Positions 9,850 through 18,468 of a stretch of 44,190 bases of DNA are shown piece after piece. Position numbers and translations under genes: made by a program. Location of the stretch: the NCBI RefSeq assembly GCF_016428805.1, contig NZ_JAELTJ010000037.1, forward strand, positions 1 through 44,190, written 5' to 3'. The notes under the pieces are model-generated. The model was not told the origin of the DNA. It was given only the letters and a program-made list of their open reading frames with translations, and did not search any database. The first letter of the stretch is position 1. Every line of letters starts with the position of its first letter. The DNA is from Achromobacter sp. ASV32. Lineage in GTDB: Bacteria; Pseudomonadota; Gammaproteobacteria; Burkholderiales; Burkholderiaceae_B.

Positions 9850-11457
9850 CTACGGCAGGACGACGTCGCGCAGGTCGAGCACGTCGTCGGCGCGCTGGAT
9901 GACCTTGATGTTGTCCTTCACACCCCACGACATCGGTTGTTGATGCAGCGGCAGATAGCCGAAGTCGCTGCGCACGATGCCGAAGGCTTCCTTGATCATT
10001 GCATTGCGCTTGGCCTGATCGGTTTCCACGCCGATCTTGTTGGTCAGCTCGTCGACCTTCTTGTTGCAGTAGCCACCCAGGTTGAACTGGCCGGCGGCCG
10101 TTTTGGCGTCGCGGCACGACGTCAGGTTCAGCAGCGTGTTGTGCGCGTCGGTGGAGCTGGGTGTCCAACCGAGCATGTACATGCTGGTCTGGTTGCCTGC
10201 CTGCAGCAGGATCTTGCCGAAATACTTGGACTTGGTCTGCGCCAGCAGGTTGATCTTGATGCCCACGCGCGCCAGCATGCCGGCGACTGCCTGGCAGACC
10301 TTTTCGTCATTGACGTAACGGTCGTTGGGGCAGTCCATCGTGACGGTAAAGCCCTTGGGGTAGCCCGCCTCGGCCAGCAGCTTCTTGGCGCGTTCGGGGT
10401 CCGGCTTGTAGGGCGCGCCGAACGATTCATCGTAGCCGTTGATCGCGGTGGCGATCAGCGAACCCAGCGGCTTGGCCGCGTTGCGCATGATCTTTTCGTT
10501 GATGGCCTTGGTGTCCACGGCCAGCACCACGGCTTCACGCACCTTCGGATCCTTGAACGGGTTCTTGCCCTTCACATCCGAGAACAGCAGTTCGTCGCGG
10601 TCCTGGTCCATGCCGATGAAGATGGCGCGGGCCTCGGGCGCGGTCAGCGGTTTGACGCCCTTGGCGTCTTCCAGGCGCTTCCAGTCCTGCACCGGCACGG
10701 GCTGGACCAGGTCCATTTCGCCGGAGATCAGCGCGGCCACGCGGGTGGCTTCCTGCGTGATCGGCTGGAAGATGACCTCGTCCACGTTGGTCTTGATGTT
10801 CTTGTTCCAGTAGCCGTCATAGCGCTTGAGCACCGTTTTCACGTCCGGCTGGCGCGAGACCAGCATGAATGGTCCGGTGCCGTTGGCGTTGATGTTGGCG
10901 TAGTTGCCCTGGTTGTCGCCCTTGACGTTGGTGGCCTCGGTGGTCTTGTTCTTTTCAGACCACGACTTGCTCATGATGTACAGGAACACCCATTCGCGCG
11001 GCAGGATCGGGTTGGGCGTGGGCGTGGTGACTTCGATGGTGTAGTCGTCGACCTTCTTGATGTCGGACGCCTTGGCGCCGTAGCCCTTCATGTCGGAGCC
11101 CGGCGTGAGGCTGCGCTTCCAGGAGAAGATGACGTCGTCGGCGGTGAACGGCGAGCCGTCATGGAATTTCACGCCGCGGCGCAGCTTGAACACCCACTTG
11201 GTGGGTTCCGGGTTTTCCCAGCTTTCCGCCAGCAGCGGCGTCAGCTTCAGGTTGCCGTCGTAGCCGGCCAGCGTTTCATAGATGTTGCCCTGGAAACCCA
11301 GCGTGAAGGTTTCGTTCAGCGCCATCGGATCCATCGACGTGGCGTCGCCTTGATAAGACCAATGGAAGGTCTTGGCTGCCGCGCCGGCGCTGAATGCCAA
11401 TGAGGCAGCCAGCGCAGCTGCCAGCGCCGCTTGCTTGATGTGGGGGAAAGTACGCAT
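9850..11457 (-). CDS. Periplasmic peptide-binding protein of the ABC transporter (SBP family 5)
   Basis: 535 residues from the start at 11457. A classical signal peptide is visible (positive MRTFPHIK, then an Ala/Leu core, likely cleavage after AGAAA near residue 28). The mature part has the family-5 signature KLRRGVKFHDGSPFTADDV near residues 77-95, as in DppA/OppA. It captures peptides in the periplasm and delivers them to the DppBC-like permeases downstream. Another ATG three codons upstream (11466) is possible; longer in-frame starts would spoil the signal peptide. The ligand is not readable, though peptides are most likely. Confidence 0.93.
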   Translation of the reverse strand: MRTFPHIKQAALAAALAASLAFSAGAAAKTFHWSYQGDATSMDPMALNETFTLGFQGNIYETLAGYDGNLKLTPLLAESWENPEPTKWVFKLRRGVKFHDGSPFTADDVIFSWKRSLTPGSDMKGYGAKASDIKKVDDYTIEVTTPTPNPILPREWVFLYIMSKSWSEKNKTTEATNVKGDNQGNYANINANGTGPFMLVSRQPDVKTVLKRYDGYWNKNIKTNVDEVIFQPITQEATRVAALISGEMDLVQPVPVQDWKRLEDAKGVKPLTAPEARAIFIGMDQDRDELLFSDVKGKNPFKDPKVREAVVLAVDTKAINEKIMRNAAKPLGSLIATAINGYDESFGAPYKPDPERAKKLLAEAGYPKGFTVTMDCPNDRYVNDEKVCQAVAGMLARVGIKINLLAQTKSKYFGKILLQAGNQTSMYMLGWTPSSTDAHNTLLNLTSCRDAKTAAGQFNLGGYCNKKVDELTNKIGVETDQAKRNAMIKEAFGIVRSDFGYLPLHQQPMSWGVKDNIKVIQRADDVLDLRDVVLP

Positions 11458-11626
11458 AGCCCTCATGCTCCGTAATGCGCGGATAGCGCGACAGAAGTGA
11501 TAGGGCCCTGGCCCCACCGGGAGCCGGGGCATGGCGTTGCTGCTTACGACGAAAGGCGGTTCACGGTAGATCCAACCCCTTGTGATTGTCATTGGCGGGG
11601 ACAGACCGCACCGATGCAGAACGAAT

Positions 11627-11654
11627 CTTATAGACGCATTCGTTTAAGCGTCAA
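11627..11654 (-). promoter_or_regulatory. Predicted sigma70 promoter of the peptide transporter operon
   Basis: On the minus strand, TTGACG (11649-11654) and TATAAG (11627-11632) are separated by 16 bases: five of six matches to both consensus boxes. It would give a leader of about 160 bases before the binding-protein start at 11457. The surrounding 276 bases (11458-11733) hold no other gene that I can support. Confidence 0.65.
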
Positions 11655-11733
11655 TCGGTTTGGATTGGGGTTAGTCCTTGCTTGCTTCAAGCCCTGAATG
11701 ATGCGTTTTTCAAGCGCCCTGGGGGGCGCCGTG

Positions 11734-13122
11734 TCAGGGCGCCGGAGCGGGGTCCGATGCAAGGGTTTTCGCCAAGTCGCGTACCACTTGTTTGCGGCGC
11801 TCGCTGTCTTCATGGCCCTTGGCCAGCGCGGACCACTCGGGCCGGCTGCGGGCTTCCTTTAGCGCCTCGGGCAAAGGCCCGCGGCGCAGCGATTCGTCGT
11901 CGGGGCGCGCCAGCCGCAGCGGATCGCGGGCGGCATGGCCGCGGCGCTCCAGCGCGTCGATCAGTTGCCGCTGGCGCAGCGCCAACAGGCGCAGTACCGC
12001 GTCGTCCACGCTGATCTCGCGCCAACCGCGCAACTTGCCCGCCACGCGCTTGCCGAGCTTTTCCACGCCCTGCCACAGGCCACCGGCCGCGGCGCCGATC
12101 AGCATGCCGGTGCCCAGGCTCAGTCCGGCGCTGAACAGGTCCACGGCGGCGCCGGCCATGGCGCCGGCCGCCGCACCCATGCCCACCTGTACGCCCATGT
12201 CCTTGAGTGCTTGGGGATGGAACAGGTCCATGCCCCAGCGCTCACCTTGCAGCGGCAGGGCATCGTCGGCAAAGTCGGACGCCCGGAAGTTGTACAGCGC
12301 CAGCAACGCGGTGACGCAGGCCTGCTCGCGTTGGCGCACCTGTTCGCGCAGCTGCTGCGAGGCCGCGGCCAGCGCGGCCTCGTCGCTGGCACTGGCGACA
12401 TGCAAGGCGGCCACGTCGATGAGCAGATCGGCCAGCAATTCGTAGGCGGCCGCATGCCGTTCACGCCGCTGGCGGGCCAGGCTGTCGGCCAGCCGCGCCA
12501 GCGTATCGGCGTGGCGATCCAGCAGCACGCCGAGCTTGGTGTAGAGCTGTTGTTCGCCATCGAGCGGCGGCGCGACGGTATCGAATTCCACCGCGGCGTG
12601 CAGGCCCAGGCGCGCCATGGCGTCGCGCCACTCGCTGGCGCGGTGGGCCGGCGCATGGACGAAGTTCAGCACCGGCAGCAAGGGGCGGCCGCAAGCGGCC
12701 AGGATGGCAAGTTCGTCGCGGTGCTTGCCCAGCACCGGATCGCGCGCATCGATGACGTACAGCGCCGCATCGCAATCGAGCATTTTTTTCAGGACGCGGG
12801 CTTCCTGCTCGTAGCGGCCATGGGCTTCCGGCGTGTCCAGGAAACGGCGTATCCGCGCCGGCCCGTCCAGCCGTGTGTCGGGGCCAGCCAGGCGTTCCAG
12901 GTATTCGAGCAAGGCGATGCTGTCTTCCATGCCGGGCGTGTCGAACCATTCGAGCACGGCGCGGCCCTCGAGCCGCAGGCGGGCGCCTTCGACGTGGCGG
13001 GTGGTGCCCGGGTGGTCCGCAACGTCACCGAACGTGGTGTCGCGCGTCAGTGTGCGCAGCAGGGATGTCTTGCCGGTATTGGTGTGCCCCACCACCGCGA
13101 TGCCGATGACGCTGTCATGCAT
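11734..13122 (-). CDS. GTPase with DUF3482 domain and glycine-zipper hydrophobic segment
   Basis: 462 residues. The N-terminal G domain has P-loop GHTNTGKTS (12-20), a Thr-rich switch I region (HPGTTRH, 37-43) and G3 motif DTPG (61-64). The usual G4 motif NKxD is not seen; NFVH (153-156) occupies its expected place after the VLPVLNF strand. An Arg/Gln-rich helical middle (200-270) is followed by a Gly/Ala-rich hydrophobic stretch (310-349, with repeated GxxxG/AxxxG spacing) that could insert in a membrane, then a charged C-terminus. The ATG at 13122 overlaps the end of the DUF2868 gene by 8 bases, implying coupled translation and a joint role. Biological role unknown. Confidence 0.88.
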   Translation of the reverse strand: MHDSVIGIAVVGHTNTGKTSLLRTLTRDTTFGDVADHPGTTRHVEGARLRLEGRAVLEWFDTPGMEDSIALLEYLERLAGPDTRLDGPARIRRFLDTPEAHGRYEQEARVLKKMLDCDAALYVIDARDPVLGKHRDELAILAACGRPLLPVLNFVHAPAHRASEWRDAMARLGLHAAVEFDTVAPPLDGEQQLYTKLGVLLDRHADTLARLADSLARQRRERHAAAYELLADLLIDVAALHVASASDEAALAAASQQLREQVRQREQACVTALLALYNFRASDFADDALPLQGERWGMDLFHPQALKDMGVQVGMGAAAGAMAGAAVDLFSAGLSLGTGMLIGAAAGGLWQGVEKLGKRVAGKLRGWREISVDDAVLRLLALRQRQLIDALERRGHAARDPLRLARPDDESLRRGPLPEALKEARSRPEWSALAKGHEDSERRKQVVRDLAKTLASDPAPAP

Positions 13123-14545
13123 GGCCGTTCTCCAGCCAGGCCAGCGGCGTGCCGCCTGGCCCGATGATGGCATCGGCATCCAACCCGAGGGCGGTCAGGC
13201 GTTCACGCCATACCGGTTCGCGGGTGCTGGCGCCCGATGGCGCAAGCAGCCACACGCGGGTGCCGCCGGCATGCGCTGCCAGGTCCGCGACGAGCGCCAG
13301 GGTGCCGCGGTCGGGTGTCTGGCGCGCATCGCAGGCGATCAGCAGGCGTGAGGCCGCCGCTTGCGCCAGCGCGTCCAGCAGACGGTTGCGCTGCTCGCGC
13401 GTGTCCAGGTTGCCGGCATCGCGGATGCCGGCCGGCAGGCCGGCCGGCGGCCAGTGCAGGTCGGGTGGCAGTTCCAGGCCCGCCAGCACGGGCTGGCCGC
13501 CCAGTGCCAGCGGCGCGGACGGCACCACGCGAGGCTCGTGCAGCGGGTCCACGGGCCGGTCGATGCCGGTGGACTGGGCGGGCGGTTCCAGCCGGTCGCG
13601 TAGTGCCGTATGGCCTGCCAGCGAGGGGTCGATGGCCAATGCACCCAGCGCGCGGCGGCTGACCGCCATGCAGGCCAGCCAGGCCAACAGGCGCGGCAGG
13701 ATGCCGTACACCGCCACGACGCCGATCAACCACAGCGACCACTGCACCTGCGCGCCGGCGGCAAGCACCTGGGTGCCATCGCTGGCCCGCACCATGGCGG
13801 CATCGGGCAGCGGAAAACCGAGCAGCGACGGCAGCCAGCCGATGGCCTGCGTCAAGCTGACGAAGGTGTCGGGCGCCAGCAGCGTGGTGGCCCAGATGAA
13901 GCGATAGCTGGCGGTGGACAGCAGCACCAGCAGGGTCGCCAGCGCTGCGCTCAGTCCCGCCAGCCACAGGCCGTGGCTGATGGCGCCGAACATGCCGCGC
14001 AGCGCGCCGGCGCGGGCCAGCAGGTTCAGGAAGGCCTGCGGCACCAGGGCGCTGTCGGGGCCGCGCGCCAGCTTGCGGGTGGCCCACAGCCACAGCCGTC
14101 CCAGCGGGGTCATCGCCGCGGGGCGCAGCAGGAAGCTGGCCAGCCACAACAGGAAGGTCAGGGCGTGCAGGCCGAGCAAGGCGCCCAGCGCCCACAGCAC
14201 ATTGACCGGGCGCGTGCCGTCGCCCAGGGCGCCCGCGGCCACGCCGACGCCGGACGCCAGCGCCAGCAGCAGCAAGACGGCCAGCACGGCGAGCGCGCTG
14301 CGGCGCCAGCCATCCACCAGCGGGATCAGGTTTTCGCGTTGAGCCAGCAGTAGTGCGCGGGCCAGGATGCGGGCAGGCAGGTCGGCGTCCAACTGGCGCA
14401 CCTGCCGCACGGCGCTGGCGTCTTCCAGCGGCCCCCAGTGCGCTTCGCGCAGCCGGATCAGTTCGGCCAGCCAGTGGGCGCGCAATGGCGGCTGGGAGGC
14501 AGCGTCGAAGGCGGAGGAAAGGTCGCGAGGAGTCTGCGATGGCAT
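13115..14545 (-). CDS. DUF2868 membrane protein, partner of the DUF3482 GTPase
   Basis: 476 residues. The N-terminal cytosolic part (1-80) is helical, with the DLPARILARALLLA stretch near 55-68. About four membrane helices follow (roughly 83-107, 116-140, 190-212, 267-292). The last 170 residues are soluble and contain alternating strand-like segments such as RLLIACDAR and TRVWLLAPSG, resembling a nucleotide-binding fold without a P-loop. The gene overlaps the GTPase gene, a pairing known for these two families in proteobacteria. No function has been established; a GTPase-controlled membrane process is inference. Confidence 0.85.
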   Translation of the reverse strand: MPSQTPRDLSSAFDAASQPPLRAHWLAELIRLREAHWGPLEDASAVRQVRQLDADLPARILARALLLAQRENLIPLVDGWRRSALAVLAVLLLLALASGVGVAAGALGDGTRPVNVLWALGALLGLHALTFLLWLASFLLRPAAMTPLGRLWLWATRKLARGPDSALVPQAFLNLLARAGALRGMFGAISHGLWLAGLSAALATLLVLLSTASYRFIWATTLLAPDTFVSLTQAIGWLPSLLGFPLPDAAMVRASDGTQVLAAGAQVQWSLWLIGVVAVYGILPRLLAWLACMAVSRRALGALAIDPSLAGHTALRDRLEPPAQSTGIDRPVDPLHEPRVVPSAPLALGGQPVLAGLELPPDLHWPPAGLPAGIRDAGNLDTREQRNRLLDALAQAAASRLLIACDARQTPDRGTLALVADLAAHAGGTRVWLLAPSGASTREPVWRERLTALGLDADAIIGPGGTPLAWLENGHA

Positions 14546-14657
14546 CGCGGGCGGGGCAGGCGATCAGGCCGCGAAGGGCGATGGGCCATTGTAGACCGCC
14601 AGGGCGGGCAGGCATGTCGCAGGCGCTGGCGCCGGCCACAGGCGGCCGGCCAGCGGC

Positions 14658-15545
14658 TCAGTGCCGGCGCCGGGCGGCGCGATACTGGCCGGGGGTGACG
14701 CCGATGGTGTCGCGGAACACGCGTGACAGGTGGCTGGCGTTGCCGAAGCCCGAGGTCTGGGCGATGCCGGCCAGGTCGCCCTTGCCCGCGGCCAGGAGGC
14801 TGCACGCGTGCGCCAGGCGCCGGGCCCGCACCCAGGCGTGAGGCGGCTCGCCGAATGAGGCGTGGAACATGCGGGCGAAGTGATACGTGGACAGCGCGGC
14901 CACGCCGGCCAGCTGGTCCAGCGTGAGCGGCTCGGCCAGGTGCGCGTCGACGTAGTCCATGATGCGGCGCCGCACCGCGGGCGCCAGGCCGCCGCGCGCG
15001 GGCGGCGCGGCTTTGCGCGACACGCCCTGGTTCAACAGGTGGTGCAGTACGGTCTCGGCCGCGCTGCTGGCCGCCAGCCGCTCGGCCGGCGCGTTCCAGT
15101 CGGTGCCCAGCAGGGCCTGGCAGACATCGCTCAGCGAGTCGTCCTGGATGTAGGTGCGGTCCCGCAATTCAAGCGCGCGCGGCTCGCAGTCCAGTCGCAT
15201 CACGGCTTCGCGCGCCAGCCGTTGCGGGGCGATATACAGATGCAAAAAGTGCACCGTGTCATTCATGCACCAGCGCGAATAATGCTCGGCGGGCAGGACG
15301 CAGAATTTGCCGGCGCCGCCGTGCAGTTGATGACCGACGCGAAATGATTTCTCGCCGCCATGCAGATACAGCGACAGCGTATGGTGTCCGGGCAGGTCGT
15401 ACCCCAACGTCTCGTGGGCGCTGCGGCCCCATTGCGAGATGGCGATGCCGTCGCCCAGCGAGGCCGCGCGTTCCAGCGTGGCGGTGGACGCGGACAGGGT
15501 GCGAAAGACGGAGAAGTCGGACGGATCCGAAGCGGTGGTGCCCAT
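14658..15545 (-). CDS. AraC family transcriptional regulator
   Basis: 295 residues. The N-terminal two thirds form a cupin-like sensing domain (for example LPGHHTLSLYLHGG, near 50-65). The C-terminal 100 residues carry the paired helix-turn-helix: first in LTLDQLAGVAALSTYHFARMF, second in DLAGIAQTSGFGNASHLSRVF followed by GVTPGQYR, the standard AraC/XylS signature. It is divergent from the EamA exporter gene, which is its most likely target. The 169-base region between them holds a perfect inverted repeat at 15631-15649. The inducer is unknown. Confidence 0.93.
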   Translation of the reverse strand: MGTTASDPSDFSVFRTLSASTATLERAASLGDGIAISQWGRSAHETLGYDLPGHHTLSLYLHGGEKSFRVGHQLHGGAGKFCVLPAEHYSRWCMNDTVHFLHLYIAPQRLAREAVMRLDCEPRALELRDRTYIQDDSLSDVCQALLGTDWNAPAERLAASSAAETVLHHLLNQGVSRKAAPPARGGLAPAVRRRIMDYVDAHLAEPLTLDQLAGVAALSTYHFARMFHASFGEPPHAWVRARRLAHACSLLAAGKGDLAGIAQTSGFGNASHLSRVFRDTIGVTPGQYRAARRRH

Positions 15546-15630
15546 GGAACTGAAATGCTACTGCGATCCATGCGCGCGCGGCGCGCGCAGGTGCAGAAAA
15601 ACAGCAAGAACCGGCAATTTTTAGGAATAA

Positions 15631-15649
15631 GTCCCAGGCAGACTGGGAC
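15631..15649. promoter_or_regulatory. Inverted repeat in the araC-type/eamA divergent promoter region
   Basis: GTCCCAG (15631-15637) and CTGGGAC (15643-15649) form a perfect 7-base inverted repeat with a 5-base spacer, between the divergent starts at 15545 and 15715. It may be a regulator binding site. AraC proteins often use direct repeats, so the assignment is tentative. Confidence 0.4.
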
Positions 15650-15714
15650 CTGCCGCCAGGATTTTTCACGGTCCTGATCCTCATGTCTTTTTCTGCCCTG
15701 CCGGGTGTCTCAAA

Positions 15715-16608
15715 GTGAACCTGTTCCTGTATTTCCTGACTGTCGTCATCTGGGGGACCACCTGGATCGCCATCAAACTGCAACTGGGCGTGGTGGCCAT
15801 TCCGGTGTCGATCTTCTACCGCTTTGCGCTGGCCGGCCTGGTGCTGTTCGCGGTCTTGCTGCTGATGCGCAAATTACAGCGCCTGGACCGGCGCGGGCAT
15901 TGGCTGTGCCTGGGCCAGGGCCTGTGCCTGTTCTGCCTGAACTTCCTGTGCTTCTACACGGCGACGCAATGGATTCCCAGCGGCCTGGTGTCGGTGGTGT
16001 TCTCGGCCGCCACGCTGTGGAACGCATTGAACGCGCGCCTGTGGTTCGGCACCCGCATCGCGCCGCGCGTCATGCTGGCCGGGCTGGTGGGTTTTTCCGG
16101 CCTGGTGTTGTTGTTCTGGCAGGAGTTGTCGGGGCAGCAGGCCAGCCATGAAACGTTGCTGGGCCTGGGCTTCGCGCTGCTCGGCACGTTCTGCTTTTCC
16201 ACGGGCAACATGCTCTCGTCGCTGCAGCAGCGCGCTGGCATCCGGCCCCTGACCGGCAATGCGTACAGCATGCTGTACGGCGCCGCGGTGCTGCTGGCCG
16301 GGTGCGCGGTAGCCGGCGTGCCGTTCCGTTTCGATACGTCCACGGCGTATGTGGGCGCCCTGCTCTACCTGGCGATTCCGGGCTCGGTGATCGGTTTCAC
16401 GGCCTACCTGACGCTGGTCGGGCGCATGGGGCCTGCGCGCGCGGCCTATTGCACGGTGCTGTTCCCGGTGGTGGCGCTGAGCGTGTCGACCTTTGTCGAG
16501 GGCTACCAGTGGACACCAGGCGCGTTGATGGGCTTGGCGCTGGTCATGTTCGGCAACCTGCTCGTTTTCACGAAGTGGTCGCCGTTCACGCGCCGGGTGG
16601 CTGCCTGA
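15715..16608 (+). CDS. EamA (DMT superfamily) transporter, probable metabolite exporter
   Basis: 297 residues, about ten hydrophobic segments in two repeated halves of five, the standard EamA/RhaT layout. The start is GTG at 15715, which places the first helix immediately at the N-terminus (NLFLYFLTVVIWGTTW, with the WGTTW motif common in this family). Inner-membrane protein; relatives export amino acids, purines or other small metabolites. The divergent AraC-type gene suggests substrate-induced control. Substrate unknown. Confidence 0.92.
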   Translation: MNLFLYFLTVVIWGTTWIAIKLQLGVVAIPVSIFYRFALAGLVLFAVLLLMRKLQRLDRRGHWLCLGQGLCLFCLNFLCFYTATQWIPSGLVSVVFSAATLWNALNARLWFGTRIAPRVMLAGLVGFSGLVLLFWQELSGQQASHETLLGLGFALLGTFCFSTGNMLSSLQQRAGIRPLTGNAYSMLYGAAVLLAGCAVAGVPFRFDTSTAYVGALLYLAIPGSVIGFTAYLTLVGRMGPARAAYCTVLFPVVALSVSTFVEGYQWTPGALMGLALVMFGNLLVFTKWSPFTRRVAA

Positions 16609-16627
16609 GGCCCAACGGCGCGGGGCT

Positions 16628-17836
16628 TCAGCGGCCCTGGCGCGCCAGGGCGCGCAGCGCTTGGAGCAGGCGGTCGATGTCGTCCGCGCTGGTCAGGTAG
16701 CTGACCGACGCGCGCGCGATCTGCGTCAGGCCGCGCGCGTTCATGTCCAGCGGCGTATACGGCACGCCATTGCTGCCGATGACGATGCCCTGCCCCGCCA
16801 GGCTGCGTTGCACGGCGGCCGCTTCCTGGCCTGCCAGGTTGAAGGACACCAGCCCGGAGCGCTCACGCCCCTGATCCAGCACGTCGATGCCGGCAATAGC
16901 GGCCAGCTCCGTGCGCAAGGCGCCGGCGGTGGCGTCGATCTGGGCGCGGATGGCGTCCAGGCCGATGTCCAGCGCTTCCTGCAGCGCATTGGCCTGGCCG
17001 CAGCGCAGGGCCAGCGAGGCCTCGGCGGATTCAAAGCGCGCGGCGTCGCCGCGCAGCCTGGGCTGGCCGTCGGCGTCCAGCGGTGCGGAATAGGTATCCA
17101 CGAAGGCGGGCGTGAGCCGTGGCAGGAAATCGCGCCGCACATACAGCAGGCCGGTGCCGCGGGGGCCGCGCAGCGCCTTGCGGCCAGCGCCGCTCAGCAC
17201 GTCGCAACCGACCTCGGCTACGTCCACCGGCAGTTGTCCCACCGCCTGCGCCGCGTCCACGAAGTAAGGCACGCCCGCGTTGCGAGCGACACGGCCGATG
17301 GCGGCAGCGGGGTTGATCAGGCCGCCGTTGGCGGGCAGCCAGGTCAGCGCGACCAGACGTACCCGCGCATCCAGCATGGCTTGCAGCGCGGCGGGGTCGA
17401 CGCAACCGCTGTCGTCGCAAGGGATGGTTTCGATGGACACGTTCACGCCGCGTGTCGCCAGGCGCATGGCCGCCAGGTTGCCGCCCCATTCGTGGCGGCC
17501 GACCAGGATCCGGTCGCCGTCGTGCCAGGGACCCAGCGCCGCGAAGGCCGCGCCCCAGCCAGGCGAATTGCCGCCTGTCAGCGCGATTTCGTCGGGCTGC
17601 GCGTTCAGCAGCTGCGCTGCCAGGCTGCGGGCTTTTTCCGTCAGTGCGCGGGCGGCGACGCCGGCTTCCATGGGCCCCAGTTCGGCCTCGCGCCGCAAGT
17701 GGGCCTGGATGGCGTCCAGCGTGGCGGCGGACGGCAGCGATGCGCCCGCATGGTTGAAGTGGACCGTGGTGCGCGTGCCAGGCGTGGCGGCGCGCAGCGC
17801 CTGGAGGGCGGCGGAAGTCAGGGGGGCGTTGGGCAT
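16628..17836 (-). CDS. Class V PLP-dependent enzyme (cysteine desulfurase / EgtE-like lyase fold)
   Basis: 402 residues of the fold-type I, class V aminotransferase family. Visible landmarks are FNHAGASLPS (26-35), PLP-binding Asp in FVDAAQ (D194), and the Schiff-base lysine at about 220 in SGAGRKALRGPRGTGLLY. The residue before the lysine is Arg, where NifS-type desulfurases carry His, so a plain cysteine desulfurase is unlikely. Hercynylcysteine sulfoxide lyase-like, epimerase-like or other beta-lyase activity is more plausible. It lies 47 bases after the RidA-like gene and on the same strand as the LysR regulator. Precise reaction unknown. Confidence 0.85.
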   Translation of the reverse strand: MPNAPLTSAALQALRAATPGTRTTVHFNHAGASLPSAATLDAIQAHLRREAELGPMEAGVAARALTEKARSLAAQLLNAQPDEIALTGGNSPGWGAAFAALGPWHDGDRILVGRHEWGGNLAAMRLATRGVNVSIETIPCDDSGCVDPAALQAMLDARVRLVALTWLPANGGLINPAAAIGRVARNAGVPYFVDAAQAVGQLPVDVAEVGCDVLSGAGRKALRGPRGTGLLYVRRDFLPRLTPAFVDTYSAPLDADGQPRLRGDAARFESAEASLALRCGQANALQEALDIGLDAIRAQIDATAGALRTELAAIAGIDVLDQGRERSGLVSFNLAGQEAAAVQRSLAGQGIVIGSNGVPYTPLDMNARGLTQIARASVSYLTSADDIDRLLQALRALARQGR

Positions 17837-17883
17837 GGCGGGTCCGGGCAGGTGCGCCGGGCCAGGGCCCGGCGCTACGGGGA

Positions 17884-18357
17884 TCAGGCGGGGGGCAGCG
17901 CGACAACCGCTTCGACTTCCACGGCCACGCCTTGCGGCAGCGATGCCACGCCGACCGCGCTGCGCGCATGGCGGCCGGCGTCGCCGAACACCTCGACCAT
18001 CAGGTCCGATGCGCCGTTGGCGATCGCGCTCTGGCGGTTGAAATCCGGCGTGCTGGCCACGAACACGCCCAGGCGCACCACGCGCGCCACGCGGTCAAGC
18101 CGGTCGCCCGTGGCGGCGGCGATCTGCGACAGGATGCCCAGCCCCGACAGGCGCGCGGCGGTCACGCCGTCTTCATCGGAGATCTGGTTGCCCAGTTGGC
18201 CCAGGAAGGCGGCCTTGCCGCCCTGGCGGGAGATCTGGCCCGAGATGTAGAGCAGGTTGCCTTCCTGGACGAAGGGGACGTAGTTGGCGGCGGGGGCGGA
18301 CGCGGCTTCCAGCGTCAGGCCAAGTTCGGCCACGCGGCCGGAGATCGAACGGGTCAT
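17884..18357 (-). CDS. RidA/YjgF-family protein (longer subgroup)
   Basis: 157 residues, longer than canonical RidA (about 128) and fitting the YjgF subgroup of about 150 residues. The family core is visible: LLYISGQIS, the HARSAVGVASLPQGVAVEVE block with the conserved Arg, and the C-terminal VEAVVAL. Archaeal, bacterial and eukaryotic RidA proteins deaminate reactive enamine/imine intermediates released by PLP enzymes, and this gene sits directly upstream of one. The ATG at 18357 is preferred because AGGTG lies six bases upstream; a longer start at 18393 lacks this. Deaminase activity is inferred. Confidence 0.88.
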   Translation of the reverse strand: MTRSISGRVAELGLTLEAASAPAANYVPFVQEGNLLYISGQISRQGGKAAFLGQLGNQISDEDGVTAARLSGLGILSQIAAATGDRLDRVARVVRLGVFVASTPDFNRQSAIANGASDLMVEVFGDAGRHARSAVGVASLPQGVAVEVEAVVALPPA

Positions 18358-18468
18358 GGGGATCACCTGTGAAACGGAAAAGGGAAAAGGCACCCCCCGA
18401 TGCTATCGGCAGGGGCCGGCCCTGACCAATCAATTCTTGCCAGGTATATATGAGTAAAACTAATGCGT

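Noticed and set aside
11714-11729. GCGCCC/GGGCGC hairpin after the DUF3482 GTPase as a terminator
   Set aside because: No T tract on the minus strand (it is followed by A residues), so an intrinsic terminator is not supported.
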